Counted from the stretch's first letter, positions 1 through 8,933 are shown. The stretch is 64,000 bases of DNA from VRUE01 sp036271315 (GCA_036271315.1 DATBAV010000034.1:27151-91150); one strand, 5' to 3'. Numbers and translations: made by a program. Notes: generated by a model from the letters alone, not told the origin.

Positions 1-1299
1 GTCGTAGTTGTCGCCGTAGCTCGCCCGCACTCTCTCCTGGCCCTCATCCATCATCATGTTCACGTAGGCGCCGCCCGCCGAGTAGGGGTGCAGGGCTTCG
101 AAGTAATCGACGCACCAATTGCGGATGCTGTCCGCGTTGGCGGGGTCGGGGTCGACGCCGGCGAAGACGGAGCCCCAGTTGGCGTCGCGGTAGGCCCAGG
201 GGGTATCGGTTGCCCCGACGTCATGGGCGGCCCCGTCGATCGGGTACAGGTGCATGGTCGACTTCCAGGTCGGCATCTCGGCTCCGAACTTGGCATGGAC
301 CGCGACGGCCTCGTCGGGGATCTCCTTGACGAAGTCGGCGCGCCAATACCACTGGTCTCCGGCCGGGTAGACCGGATCGAAGGCGCTTTGGAGCGCTGGC
401 AGCGGCATCTCCTGTGGCCCATGCAGCAGCGGCTCCGGGGTCGCCTCCAGTAGCGGCGCCATTGCCTCGGCGGCGTCTGCCGGGTCGCCCGAGTAGCACC
501 AGACGACGGCGCTGGCCTTGCGCAGGTGGAGCTCGTCCGGGAACGGCGGCGCCGGGGGAACTGAGGTGAAGGCGAAGAACCCGTTCAGCTCCCGGGGGGC
601 GCTGAGGATGAAGTCGCGGTAGGCCGTGAGCACCTCGGCGCCGTCCTCGACCGCCCAGAAGGTCGGACCGCCGACGATCGTGCCGACCTCGTGCAGCCGG
701 AAGACGAAGGAGGTGACGACGCCGAAGTTGCCGCCGCCGCCGCGGATCGCCCAGAAGAGGTCGGGGTTCTCGTCCGCGGCCGCTCGTACCCGCTCGCCGC
801 TGGCGAGGACGACGTCGGCCTCGAGCAGGTTGTCGATGCTGAGCCCGCATTTGCGGGTGAGGTGGCCGAGGCCGCCGCCCAGCGTGAGGCCGCCGACGCC
901 GGTGGTCGAGATGATTCCGCTCGGCGTTGCCAGTCCGTGCGCGTTGGTCGCCGCATCGACTTCGCCCCAGAGGCAGCCGCCGCCGACCCGGACCCTCCGG
1001 GCCTCGGGGTCGACCTCGATGCCCTTCAGGCCCGAGAGGTCGAGGACGACGCCATCGTCGACGCTCCCCAGCCCGCCGCCGTTGTGGCCGCCGCCGCGGA
1101 CCGCCAGCGGCAGGTCGTTGGCGCTGGCGAAGGCGATTACCTTCGCCACGTCATCGGCGTCGGTGCAGGTGGCGATCAGCGCGGGGCGCCGGTCGATCAT
1201 CGCGTTGTAGATGGCGCGGGTGTCCTCGTAGCCGGGGTCCTCGGGGCGGGTCAGCCTTCCCTTGAAGCCGGTTATCTCACTGGGCGCGGCGCTGCTCAT
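1..1299 (-). CDS. FAD-linked oxidoreductase, berberine-bridge-enzyme family (3' end cut by window)
   Basis: This reads as a vanillyl-alcohol-oxidase/BBE-type flavoprotein that oxidises small molecules with FAD. The start at 1299 follows a GAGGAGG ribosome site. The FAD-binding type-4 region carries VRGGGHNGGG, whose His72 is the position that bonds covalently to FAD in 6-hydroxynicotine-oxidase-like relatives. The second flavin loop reads GIISTTGVGG and lacks the extra cysteine of bicovalent members, so a single linkage is inferred. The frame is open to base 1 and ends in SYGDNYD, the start of the BBE C-terminal motif, so only a short tail should be missing. It is divergent from the regulator at 1447. 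The substrate cannot be told from sequence. Confidence 0.9.
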   Translation of the reverse strand, partial: MSSAAPSEITGFKGRLTRPEDPGYEDTRAIYNAMIDRRPALIATCTDADDVAKVIAFASANDLPLAVRGGGHNGGGLGSVDDGVVLDLSGLKGIEVDPEARRVRVGGGCLWGEVDAATNAHGLATPSGIISTTGVGGLTLGGGLGHLTRKCGLSIDNLLEADVVLASGERVRAAADENPDLFWAIRGGGGNFGVVTSFVFRLHEVGTIVGGPTFWAVEDGAEVLTAYRDFILSAPRELNGFFAFTSVPPAPPFPDELHLRKASAVVWCYSGDPADAAEAMAPLLEATPEPLLHGPQEMPLPALQSAFDPVYPAGDQWYWRADFVKEIPDEAVAVHAKFGAEMPTWKSTMHLYPIDGAAHDVGATDTPWAYRDANWGSVFAGVDPDPANADSIRNWCVDYFEALHPYSAGGAYVNMMMDEGQERVRASYGDNYD

Positions 1300-1419
1300 C
1301 GGTGCCTCCTCGTGGGTTGTCTCAATCTCATCCCGGCGAGCGTAGGGCGGTGGAATCCGCTTGTCATGACCCGATCTGACCCACTTCGAGCAGCTCGAAT
1401 GCGGCCGTTTCCAAGCGGA

Positions 1420-1437
1420 ATAGTCAAGTCTGACTAT
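1420..1437. promoter_or_regulatory. Perfect palindrome, probable operator
   Basis: ATAGTCA-N4-TGACTAT is a perfect 7-bp inverted repeat with a 4-bp centre. It lies 9 bp before the ATG at 1447 and 120 bp from the divergent oxidase start. Size and symmetry suit a dimeric TetR- or GntR-like regulator. The regulator is not identifiable here. Confidence 0.5.
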
Positions 1438-1446
1438 CTTTTTCCC

Positions 1447-4422
1447 ATGGATGCGGAAATCCCGGAGCTTCCGGGCTCGCTCCGGCAAACCTCGATCTCC
1501 CCGTTCGTCGGGCGCGCGGCCGAGCTGGAGAAGTTGCGGACGCTAATGCCGCGTGCCGAAGGCGAGGGGCGCCGCGTGGCGCTGCTCGCGGGTGAGCCCG
1601 GAGCCGGCAAGAGCCGGCTGACGCGCGAGTTCGCCGCCGAGGCCGCGGCCGATGGCGTACTGGTTCTCTGCGGGGCCTGTGACGCGGCGGTTCGGACCCC
1701 CTATCGACCCTTCGTCGAGGCCCTCGATCAGCTCGTGCGGGCGACCGATCCTGCCGAGTTGAGTGCCGCTCTGGGGACCGGAGGCGGCGAACTGACCCGT
1801 CTGCTGCCGGATCTGCCCTCTCGTGTCGGCGAGCTACCCGAGCCGGTCGAGGCCGACCCCGACACCGAGCGCCACCGCCTCCACACCGCGGTGGCGGATC
1901 TGCTGGAGAACGTGAGTCAGGGCCGGCCGGTTCTGGTGGTGCTCGAGGACGGCCACTGGGCCGATGCCCCGACGCTGTTGATGCTGCGGCATCTGGCGCG
2001 CTCCGCCGGCAGTGGCCGGTTGCTGCTTCTGGCGACCTTTCGCGACACCGAGGCCGACGTGCCCGCCGGGCTTGCGGAGACGCTCGCCGATCTGCGCCGC
2101 GCCGAGGACGTCGTGCGAATACGACTCTCGGGCCTCTCGGGGGCGGAGGTCTCCGACCTGGTCAGCCGTGCCGCCGGCAGCGATCCCGGTGCCGAGCTGG
2201 GCGAGCTCGCGGACACGATCCACGACCTCACCGGCGGCAACGCCTTTCTCGTCTGCGAGCTCTGGCGCGCCCTGGTCGAGACCGGGACCGTTGAGGTCGG
2301 CGGGGGAGAGGTGAGAGTGACCCGGCCGTTGAGCGAGCTCGGGACGCCCGAAAGCGTCCACGAGGTGGTCGGCCAGCGGCTCTCGCGCCTCGCCCCGAAG
2401 ACCACCGATCTGCTCGAGCTGGCTGCCGTCGCCGGGCCCGAGTTCGAGCTCGGACCGGTCCGCCGTGCCGGCGGCCTCAGCGAGGCTGAGCTTCTCGTCG
2501 CGCTCGAGGAGGCGGTGGGAAGCGGCATGATCGAGGAGCTGCGCTCGCAGCGGCTCGCCTGTCGCTTCACCCACGAGATCGTGCGGCGGGCGCTCTACGA
2601 TCGGCTCTCGCGGCTGCGGCGGGCGGAGCTGCACCTCCGTGTCGGCGAGGAGCTCGAGCGCGCCGGCGGCGCCTCCGACCGCTCGCTCGCGGACCTTGCC
2701 CATCACTTTGGCGCAGCGGCGCCGTTTGGTGGGGCCGAGCGGGCTATCGACTACAACCTTCGCGCGGCGAGCGCGGCGAGCGCCGGGCTCGCCTTCGACG
2801 ACGCCGAGACGCGGCTGCGGACCGCGATTGAGATCGGGATCGAGGACGAGGCCGAGCGGGCCAGCGTCCTGCTCGAGCTCGGCTCGGTCAGCCACCGGGC
2901 GGGCAAGACGACCGATGCGCAGGAGGCCCTCGTGGCGGCGGCGGAGATCGCCCGCCGGCTCGAGAGCGACGAGTTGCTGGCGCGAGCGGCGATCGGCTTC
3001 GAGGAGGCCTGCTGGCGGCCCGGAATCGCGAGCCGGGTCTCGATCGAGCTGCTCGAGGAGGCGCTGACCGCAGTCGGCGAGGAGGATGCCGAGCTGCGGA
3101 TCGGTCTGCTTGCGGGGCTCGCCCGTGCGCTCAGCTTCGCCGGCGAGTCGGAGCGGGGCGCGCTCGTGCGTGGCAACGCGATCGCGCTGGCAAGGGACCA
3201 CGGCGACCGCAGAGCGCTGGCGCGGGTGCTGACCTGTTGCTACTGGGCACGCGGGACAACCGCGCTCGAGGAGATCCTGGCGATGCTGACCGAGGCGCGG
3301 GACCTCGCCGAGGAGATCGGGGACGCCGAGACCCAGACCGAGGCAATGGCCTGGCGGGTGCCGACGTTCGTCGCCCTCTGTGACCTCGATTCCGCCCGGG
3401 ACGAGGTCGCCGCGCAGCGAGAGATGGCCGAGCGGACGGCGCAGCCGTTCATGAACCACGTGGCTGAGCACTGCGGCGCGGCGATCGCTCTCTTCCAGGG
3501 GAACCTCGCCGAAAGCGAAGCGATGGTGGAGCGCTCGCGCGAATGGGGCCGGCTGCTGATCGGACGCGAGGCATCCGGCACCTACGGCATCCAGATGTTC
3601 AGCCTTCGCCGCGAGCAGGGGCGACTGGCCGAGTTGGCGCCGGCGATGAGGATCCTTGCCGGGACCGTCGACCGCGAGGGGCCGTGGCGCCCCGGGCTCG
3701 TCGCCGTCCTGGCCGAGTTGGGAATGGAGCGCGAGGCGAGGCGAGAACTGGCCGCCCTCGCTGCCCAGGGCATCGACGGCTTCCGGACCTCGCTGTGGAC
3801 GGCGGCGCTCGTCTACCTGGCCGACGCCTGCGCGGCGCTCGACGACGAGACGATGGCGGCACTCGTCTATCCGGAGCTGGAGTCGCTGGCCGGCACCAAC
3901 GTGATGATCGGCCACCTGGTGGCTTGCTACGGGGCGGCCGATCGCTACCTGGGCATGCTCGCCGCCACGCTGAAGGAGCCGGCGCGCGCGGAGGGGCACT
4001 TCGGGCGGGCGATGGACCTGAACCGGCGGATGGGCGCATCGACCTGGCTGGCGCACACCTCGTACGAGTACGGTCGCTTTCTGCTTGGCCGTGGCGCCGC
4101 GAGCCGCGAGCGAGCCGAGGTGTTGCTCAGCGAGGCCACCGCCCTGGCCGAGCAGATCGGGATGGAGGGACTGCTCGGGAAAATCCGTGGCCTGGGAGTC
4201 AGCGCGGTCGCGGTCGACCTGCCCGACAGCCTCTCGCCGCGGGAGGTGCAGATCCTGGCGCTCGTCGCCGAGGGCCTCAGTAACCGTGAGATCGGTAGCC
4301 GACTCTCGATTAGCGAACACACTGCGGCTAACCACATCCGCAGCATCCTGCGCAAGACAGAGTCCGCGAACCGCACCGAGGCCGCGTCCTACGCACATCG
4401 GCACGGGCTCGCTTCCCTGTAG
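1447..4422 (+). CDS. Large AAA ATPase / LuxR-family transcriptional regulator
   Basis: A 991-residue MalT/LAL-like regulator. An N-terminal ATPase carries Walker A AGEPGAGKSR (about residues 48-57) and a Walker B-like VLVVLEDGHW near residue 160. A long helical, TPR-like middle follows. The C-terminal LuxR helix-turn-helix (from about residue 925) reads LSPREVQILALVAEGLSNRE. Such proteins are ATP-dependent activators whose ligand binds the ATPase or helical region. The frame is open further upstream, but ATG 1447 gives the usual N-terminus, leading straight into SPFVGRAAEL. It is divergent from the flavin oxidase, which is a plausible target. Confidence 0.88.
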   Translation: MDAEIPELPGSLRQTSISPFVGRAAELEKLRTLMPRAEGEGRRVALLAGEPGAGKSRLTREFAAEAAADGVLVLCGACDAAVRTPYRPFVEALDQLVRATDPAELSAALGTGGGELTRLLPDLPSRVGELPEPVEADPDTERHRLHTAVADLLENVSQGRPVLVVLEDGHWADAPTLLMLRHLARSAGSGRLLLLATFRDTEADVPAGLAETLADLRRAEDVVRIRLSGLSGAEVSDLVSRAAGSDPGAELGELADTIHDLTGGNAFLVCELWRALVETGTVEVGGGEVRVTRPLSELGTPESVHEVVGQRLSRLAPKTTDLLELAAVAGPEFELGPVRRAGGLSEAELLVALEEAVGSGMIEELRSQRLACRFTHEIVRRALYDRLSRLRRAELHLRVGEELERAGGASDRSLADLAHHFGAAAPFGGAERAIDYNLRAASAASAGLAFDDAETRLRTAIEIGIEDEAERASVLLELGSVSHRAGKTTDAQEALVAAAEIARRLESDELLARAAIGFEEACWRPGIASRVSIELLEEALTAVGEEDAELRIGLLAGLARALSFAGESERGALVRGNAIALARDHGDRRALARVLTCCYWARGTTALEEILAMLTEARDLAEEIGDAETQTEAMAWRVPTFVALCDLDSARDEVAAQREMAERTAQPFMNHVAEHCGAAIALFQGNLAESEAMVERSREWGRLLIGREASGTYGIQMFSLRREQGRLAELAPAMRILAGTVDREGPWRPGLVAVLAELGMEREARRELAALAAQGIDGFRTSLWTAALVYLADACAALDDETMAALVYPELESLAGTNVMIGHLVACYGAADRYLGMLAATLKEPARAEGHFGRAMDLNRRMGASTWLAHTSYEYGRFLLGRGAASRERAEVLLSEATALAEQIGMEGLLGKIRGLGVSAVAVDLPDSLSPREVQILALVAEGLSNREIGSRLSISEHTAANHIRSILRKTESANRTEAASYAHRHGLASL

Positions 4423-4448
4423 ACCGAAATCCCCGCTACGATCAGCCG

Positions 4449-4736
4449 ATGGCTCTTTACGTGATCGAGCGTAACTTCGCCGATCAGCTCGACCTCAGCG
4501 ATGACGATGTGGAGTTGATCGAGGAGATCAACGGCGGCGAGGGGGTCCGCTGGCTGTTCTCCTTCCTCAGTGCCGACCGGCGCCGCACCTACTGCCTCTA
4601 CGAGGCACCCTCGCCCGACGCGATCATGGCCGCCGCCCGCAAGGCGAACGTCCCCGCCGACGCGATCGTCGAGGTCGACGCGGGGACCCCGCAATTCGCG
4701 GGCCGCCTCAGCGAGTGGGCCGACGCGGTCGGTTGA
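4449..4736 (+). CDS. DUF4242 domain protein
   Basis: A 95-residue soluble protein beginning MALYVIERNF, with WLFSFLSADRRRTYCLYEA and a closing helix. This is the pattern of DUF4242, a small ferredoxin-like fold family that includes nickel-binding actinobacterial members. The start lies 27 bp after the upstream regulator's stop, so the two may be co-transcribed. No catalytic residues are evident. Metal binding is possible by family analogy but not shown by a clear ligand cluster. Confidence 0.8.
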   Translation: MALYVIERNFADQLDLSDDDVELIEEINGGEGVRWLFSFLSADRRRTYCLYEAPSPDAIMAAARKANVPADAIVEVDAGTPQFAGRLSEWADAVG

Positions 4737-4748
4737 GCAAGCAGAGCG

Positions 4749-5105
4749 ATGAGTAGCGATCTGATTGCTTGGGTCGTCGGGATTACGCTTGGTATGACCG
4801 TTGTCGCTCTGGGTTTGCGACGCAATCTCGCCGATGTAACGCGAAGCTGGCTGCCGCAGTTTGGGAAAGCTCCGAAATTAGTGTCCGCGACGCCGGATTC
4901 ATTCGGCGGACAGAGGAGTCGTCAGCTTTCCCCTCGGCAGAGGCAGCTTGTCATCTGGTCCTTTCTATTCTTTGGCCTCTGCGAGGCGGCCTTTGCGGTT
5001 CTGGGGGCCAACGACAGGTTGTGGCACGCGATCATGGCCGCCCTTTTTGCGATCGGTGCTGTCGTGCACACGCTAAGGGCTCCATCTTCCCCGGAAACTC
5101 AGTGA
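4749..5105 (+). CDS. Small membrane protein of unknown function
   Basis: A 118-residue protein I do not recognise. It has one hydrophobic segment at the N-terminus (LIAWVVGITLGMTVVALGL), a polar stretch of about 50 residues, then two closely spaced hydrophobic segments near residues 68-108. It starts 12 bp after the DUF4242 stop, which suggests one transcript. Its stop overlaps by 7 bp the 3' end of the convergent secreted protein. Base composition is somewhat less GC-rich than its neighbours. Confidence 0.6.
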   Translation: MSSDLIAWVVGITLGMTVVALGLRRNLADVTRSWLPQFGKAPKLVSATPDSFGGQRSRQLSPRQRQLVIWSFLFFGLCEAAFAVLGANDRLWHAIMAALFAIGAVVHTLRAPSSPETQ

Positions 5106-6613
5106 TGCGGGGTAGGCGGTAGTTCACCACCGCCTGTGACGCAGGGGTGTCCGGTGCATCTTTTTCCGACCCAAAAGCGTTTTACCGCGGTCGGCCCCCG
5201 GAGGCCGGTAACCCCTATTGCGCGGATGCGAAGGGCATGTGTCCCATTGTCAATCTGGAAGCGACTGGGGGAGTGACAGCGGTGGAAGCGACGGCGGTCG
5301 ATTTTGCATTCGAAGCGGCGGACGGGCCCGTTGGCGTAGAAGCGAACCATGGCGTGGGCGCGGTGCTCGCGCAGTTCTCGGCTGGAGGGAAATTTTAGTT
5401 TGGCGATCGTGACCTTTGGGCGCTTAACCCTCACCTTGTGTCGACCGGCGTTCTTGGAGGGGCTCGTCGGGTCGGCAAAGGGGCTGGTGTTGGTGAATAT
5501 CTGCCCATCCGCGGCGACGAGGGCGCAGAATGAGCTCGAGGCGCACGAGACTCCAAATAGCCCGTTCAGCGGCCCTTCGAGTTCGCTGGCCGGTTCGACG
5601 TAGGGGATCAGCTTCGTGCGCGACCAGGAACCGCTTTTGCCGGTCGGGTCGGTCGAGGCCATGACGTCGCCGTTGTTGTCGACCGCGAGACACTGTCGCG
5701 CGGGAAGGCAGCTGACGCCAGTCACTTGGACTGAGGATCCACCGTCCGCCTCGCGCCACGCGGACGCGACTGTCGGGCTGGTAGAGGTCAGCAGGTTGCC
5801 CCCGGCGTTGCCGGCCACGCAGAGTGCAGTCGCGGCGCATGAGACGCCCTGAAGATCTCCCGGGCCACCGGGCGTCCCCAGTTCCGTCCAGGCCGAAGCG
5901 CCGCCAGTCGGGTTGGTCGAGGCGAGCAGTCGACCCTGCTGGGCGACGGCGACGCAGAGTGTCGGCGTTCCGCACGAGATCCCGCGCAGGTCGAGGGATT
6001 CATCGAGCTGGGTGACCGTCCAGGCTGAGGCGCTGCCTGTGGGATCGGTCGAGGTGAGGATCTTTCCGGACGTATAGCGTTCCCCGGACACGGCGACACA
6101 CAGCGATGTCGTTGGGCAAGAGACTCCGAGTAGGTGCGTGTCACGACCGTTGCCGTCGATGTCCGCGACCTGCCAGTCGTCCCCGGTGCCGGTCGGGTTG
6201 GTGGTCGAGTAGACGTAGCCTTCGCCGGTGACGGCGACGCAGAGTTGCGCGGAGGGACAGGAAACACCCCTTATGCGTCGGTCCTGCGGGGATAGGCAGG
6301 GAGGGGCCCAGTGTTCGTGACAGTCGGTATTGGCTTCGCCCGTGGGCTTGGCCACGTGCCAGGCCGAAGCGCCGCCAGTCGGGTTCGTCGTCGAGACGAT
6401 CGTGTCGAGTTCGCCAACCGCGACGCAGAACGATGTGGAGGGACAGGAGATCCCCAGCAATGGCAAATTGGGCCGAGCGCCCTCCCCTTCGATGTGAGTT
6501 TGGAGCTGCCAGTCGGCAGTGGCAGACTCGGTAGCCGGTGAGGCCGCCGTCATCGCCCCGAGTATCGCCGCGCACGCAACCGTCGCTGCGATCAGCCTGC
6601 TGGGTCCCCTCAT
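5099..6613 (-). CDS. Secreted seven-repeat (beta-propeller-like) protein
   Basis: A 504-residue exported protein. It has a signal peptide (RLIAATVACAAILGAMTAASPA) and then seven repeats of about 40-45 residues. The unit is roughly GVSCPS-x-x-x-CVAV, a short turn, then STNPTG-x-x-SAW. Two cysteines recur in each unit, suggesting a disulphide per repeat, and seven copies suggest a seven-bladed propeller. A basic linker near residue 390 leads to a C-terminal beta-rich domain containing FECKIDRRRFHRC and HALRIRAIGVTG. I know this as a recurring secreted family in Thermoleophilia; its function is unknown. No anchor motif is seen. Confidence 0.8.
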   Translation of the reverse strand: MRGPSRLIAATVACAAILGAMTAASPATESATADWQLQTHIEGEGARPNLPLLGISCPSTSFCVAVGELDTIVSTTNPTGGASAWHVAKPTGEANTDCHEHWAPPCLSPQDRRIRGVSCPSAQLCVAVTGEGYVYSTTNPTGTGDDWQVADIDGNGRDTHLLGVSCPTTSLCVAVSGERYTSGKILTSTDPTGSASAWTVTQLDESLDLRGISCGTPTLCVAVAQQGRLLASTNPTGGASAWTELGTPGGPGDLQGVSCAATALCVAGNAGGNLLTSTSPTVASAWREADGGSSVQVTGVSCLPARQCLAVDNNGDVMASTDPTGKSGSWSRTKLIPYVEPASELEGPLNGLFGVSCASSSFCALVAADGQIFTNTSPFADPTSPSKNAGRHKVRVKRPKVTIAKLKFPSSRELREHRAHAMVRFYANGPVRRFECKIDRRRFHRCHSPSRFQIDNGTHALRIRAIGVTGLRGPTAVKRFWVGKRCTGHPCVTGGGELPPTPHH

Positions 6614-6679
6614 CGATCCCCCTTCGTCTAGACGAAACCAGCTCCCAGCTCAAATGATGACAGCGGTGCAGGCTCGGCT

Positions 6680-7138
6680 CTAGCCGGTGATGCTCGCCGC
6701 TACCGCGTCCCGGCGGTAGTCGAAGATCCGCTCCAGGTCCCTGCGCACAAAGAGCCGGTGCGCGAGCGTGCCGAGCGGGCCGAAGGGGATCGCGTAGCGA
6801 ACATGGTCGCGGATGATCGTCGCGGTCTCGCCGTCGGGCTCGAAGGTGTGGGTGTGCTCCCAGAGCGAGTACGGGCCCTTCTCCTGGAAGTCGGTGAATC
6901 GTGACGGCGGCTCCCAGGCGTCGATCCGGGTCCGCCAGCGGATCGGGACGCCGTGCAGCTTGAGCCGGTACTCGAGCAGGGTGCCGGACGCCATCGAGAT
7001 CGGGCGCGGGGTCGTCACCTCGAAGTGGAGCCAGGGAGGGGTGAGCGGCTCGAGGTTGCGCTCGTCGCCGTAGAAAGCGAATGCCCGCTCGATCGGCACC
7101 TCGACTCGCTGGCTTCGCTCGAGGACGTGGACGCGCAC
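6680..7138 (-). CDS. SRPBCC-family lipid/ligand-binding protein
   Basis: A roughly 152-residue START/SRPBCC-fold protein. It opens with an RVEVPIERAFAFYGDERNLE-type strand and helix, has LWEHTHTFEPDG in the middle, and ends with the long closing helix around FDYRRDAVAA. Such cavities bind hydrophobic ligands. GTG 7138 is chosen because the residues further upstream look non-homologous and would run into the divergent gene. It is divergent from an NAD(P)-binding protein, a common pairing in actinobacteria. Confidence 0.75.
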   Translation of the reverse strand: MRVHVLERSQRVEVPIERAFAFYGDERNLEPLTPPWLHFEVTTPRPISMASGTLLEYRLKLHGVPIRWRTRIDAWEPPSRFTDFQEKGPYSLWEHTHTFEPDGETATIIRDHVRYAIPFGPLGTLAHRLFVRRDLERIFDYRRDAVAASITG

Positions 7139-7176
7139 CGGCTTAGCTTCGCAGTCCGGCCGGGTAGCTTGGATGG

Positions 7177-8076
7177 ATCGCACCTCGTGTCCTCATCGCG
7201 GGAGCAACCGGATTCGTCGGCGGCCGGCTGGCGATGGCGCTTGCCGACACTGCTGCCTCGGTCCGCTGCCTCGTCCGCGATCGCGCCAGGGCGCGGCACC
7301 TGGAGGCGGCCGGGATGGAGCTGCACGAGGGCGACATCGTCGACGCCGAGAGCCTCGCCGGGGCGGGCGCGGACGTCGACGTCGCCTACTACCTGGTCCA
7401 CGCGATGGGCGGGGGAGGGGGCTATGCCGAGCGCGAGCGCGTTGGCGCCACCAACTTCGGCCGCATGGCCAAGCGCGAGGGCATCGAGCGGGTCATCTAT
7501 CTCGGCGGCCTCGGCGGCGACAACGCCTCCGAGCATCTGCAGAGCCGCCACCAGACCGCGCGCGTCCTTAGCGCCGAGGGGCCGCCGCTGACCTACTTCC
7601 GCGCCGCGATGGTGGTCGGCGCCAGCAGCGAGTCCTACAAGACGTTGCGCTACCTGGTCGGTCGCCTGCCGGTGATGATCGCCCCCAGTTGGCTGCGCAC
7701 CGACACCCAGCCGATCGGGATCGACGCCACGGTCGAGTACCTGCGGCGCGCTCCCGAGGTGCCGGAGTCCGCCGGTCGCGAGGTCCAGATCGGCGGTCCC
7801 GACATCCTCAGCTACGCCGACATGCTCGACCGCATGGCGATCGCGATGGGCAAGGAGCCGCGGCGGCAGGTCCCGGTTCCGCTAATCACGCCCTGGCTCT
7901 CGTCGCTCTGGCTAGGCCTGGTGACGCCGGTCGACACCAACGTGGCCCGTCCCCTGATCGAGGGGCTGACCAGCGCGACGGTGGTCACCGACCCCAGCGG
8001 TGCCGAGCCGTTCGGGATCTCGCCCGAGTCCTTCGACGAGGCCCTGCGCCGGGCGTTCGTCGAAGAAGGCGGCTGA
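7177..8076 (+). CDS. NAD(P)-binding NmrA-like protein; normal start codon missing
   Basis: An atypical short-chain dehydrogenase / NmrA-like protein. The Rossmann motif VLIAGATGFVGGRLA is encoded from 7189, followed by CLVRDRARARHL and AYYLVHAMGG. In this frame a TAG lies at 7165-7167 and no ATG, GTG or TTG occurs before the Rossmann motif. The first ATG (7234) would cut off the dinucleotide-binding glycines. The coordinates therefore start at the ATC codon 7177 as a placeholder. Removing one base between 7173 and 7186 would give a natural N-terminus, MDRTRVLIAGATG. Either a rare start, a true frameshift or a sequence error explains this. Confidence 0.7.
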   Translation: MAPRVLIAGATGFVGGRLAMALADTAASVRCLVRDRARARHLEAAGMELHEGDIVDAESLAGAGADVDVAYYLVHAMGGGGGYAERERVGATNFGRMAKREGIERVIYLGGLGGDNASEHLQSRHQTARVLSAEGPPLTYFRAAMVVGASSESYKTLRYLVGRLPVMIAPSWLRTDTQPIGIDATVEYLRRAPEVPESAGREVQIGGPDILSYADMLDRMAIAMGKEPRRQVPVPLITPWLSSLWLGLVTPVDTNVARPLIEGLTSATVVTDPSGAEPFGISPESFDEALRRAFVEEGG

Positions 8077-8126
8077 GCTCGCCCCGGAGAGCATCTTCCT
8101 GCGTGGGAGGGTGTTCTAGGTGTGGG

Positions 8127-8219
8127 ATGAGAGACAGCGAGCGTCGGACAGATATCGCCCTGGCACTGCTTGCCACCGCGTCGATCGCCGGCATCATGCT
8201 GATCGGCCGCAACGGCTGA
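8127..8219 (+). CDS. Possible 30-residue single-span membrane peptide
   Basis: ATG 8127 encodes MRDSERRTDI followed by a hydrophobic stretch (ALALLATASIAGIMLIG) and a short basic end. Charge layout suits a one-span membrane peptide. A GGAGG lies about 17 bp upstream, which is rather far. No homology is recognised, so this may be chance. Confidence 0.3.
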   Translation: MRDSERRTDIALALLATASIAGIMLIGRNG

Positions 8220-8235
8220 ATCGGAGAGGCAGATG

Positions 8236-8445
8236 TCAGGGGCGCGATCGAGGCCGGTCGTCGTCGTGCCGGTGGCGCACCGCCCAAGCCTCGAAGGCGA
8301 TTAGCCCGATCAACAGCGCGCCGAAGGCGATGAAGGGCGGCAGCCACCCTTGGCGGCGGGAGATCAGGAGAGCGGCGACGACGAAGGCATCGGCGGCAAG
8401 CAGGAAGCCGGCGAGGACCGGCCGGATTGCCGACCAGCCGGTCAG
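8236..8445 (-). CDS. Possible small two-span membrane protein
   Basis: This frame encodes about 69 residues with two hydrophobic segments (PVLAGFLLAADAFVVAALLI and FIAFGALLIGLIAF) joined by SRRQGW, and a basic, His/Asp/Arg tail. No ATG or GTG fits. A CTG at 8445 overlaps the upstream SRPBCC stop as CTGA, resembling the coupled overlaps elsewhere in this window. Function is unknown. The unusual start lowers confidence. Confidence 0.4.
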   Translation of the reverse strand: MTGWSAIRPVLAGFLLAADAFVVAALLISRRQGWLPPFIAFGALLIGLIAFEAWAVRHRHDDDRPRSRP

Positions 8446-8897
8446 CTGCGCTCCGCTCGGCGCTTGGTCGCGGTGAGCAGGCGTCGGGTGATGAGGACGT
8501 GCATCCGCGTGCCGATTACGAGGGCTCGGTAGACGCTTCCCTTCAGGCCTGGGAAGGCGGCGCGCGTTTCGGCGACCAGCCGCGTGCGCCCGCCCGCTTC
8601 TTCGAGGCGGAAGCTCAGCAGGTAGGTGGAGAAGCGGTGGCGACCGGCGAGCGCGAGCGCGCTCGCCGGCTCGGCAGCCTCGACGTGGAAGCCGGGAAAA
8701 GAGGAGCCCTTCGCCAGCGGGCGAGGGCCCGAGAGATCGGTGTCTTCGCAGGCGAGCAACCGTGCTGGGCCACGGCCGCGGGCGGATGCGAACGACCCCT
8801 CGACCACCCGCAGCAGCGCCGCCCAGGTTGTCTCCCGATCGGCGCCGATCTCGATTGGCAGCTCATCGACGAAGGGAAGGCTCGATTGGGTAGTCAT
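8442..8897 (-). CDS. SRPBCC-fold protein
   Basis: A 151-residue protein with an SRPBCC-like layout. It begins LPFVDELPIEIGADRETTWAA, has a central SSFPGFHVEAAEPASALAL, and ends in a long helix around YRALVIGTRMHVLITRRLL. It may bind a hydrophobic ligand. It is followed, with a 4-bp overlap, by the possible small membrane protein at 8236-8445. It is divergent from the large secreted protein at 9115, with a hairpin in the region between. Confidence 0.65.
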   Translation of the reverse strand: MTTQSSLPFVDELPIEIGADRETTWAALLRVVEGSFASARGRGPARLLACEDTDLSGPRPLAKGSSFPGFHVEAAEPASALALAGRHRFSTYLLSFRLEEAGGRTRLVAETRAAFPGLKGSVYRALVIGTRMHVLITRRLLTATKRRAERS

Positions 8898-8933
8898 TAC
8901 TTGAACATCCTATTGAGAGGCACTTTTGCGGCA

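Noticed and set aside
1834..4404. Very long minus-strand open frame (856 codons) across the LuxR-type regulator
   Set aside because: It is the mirror frame of a high-GC gene. Its translation is Arg/Pro/Gly-rich with no recognisable domain, while the plus strand encodes a clear ATPase and helix-turn-helix.
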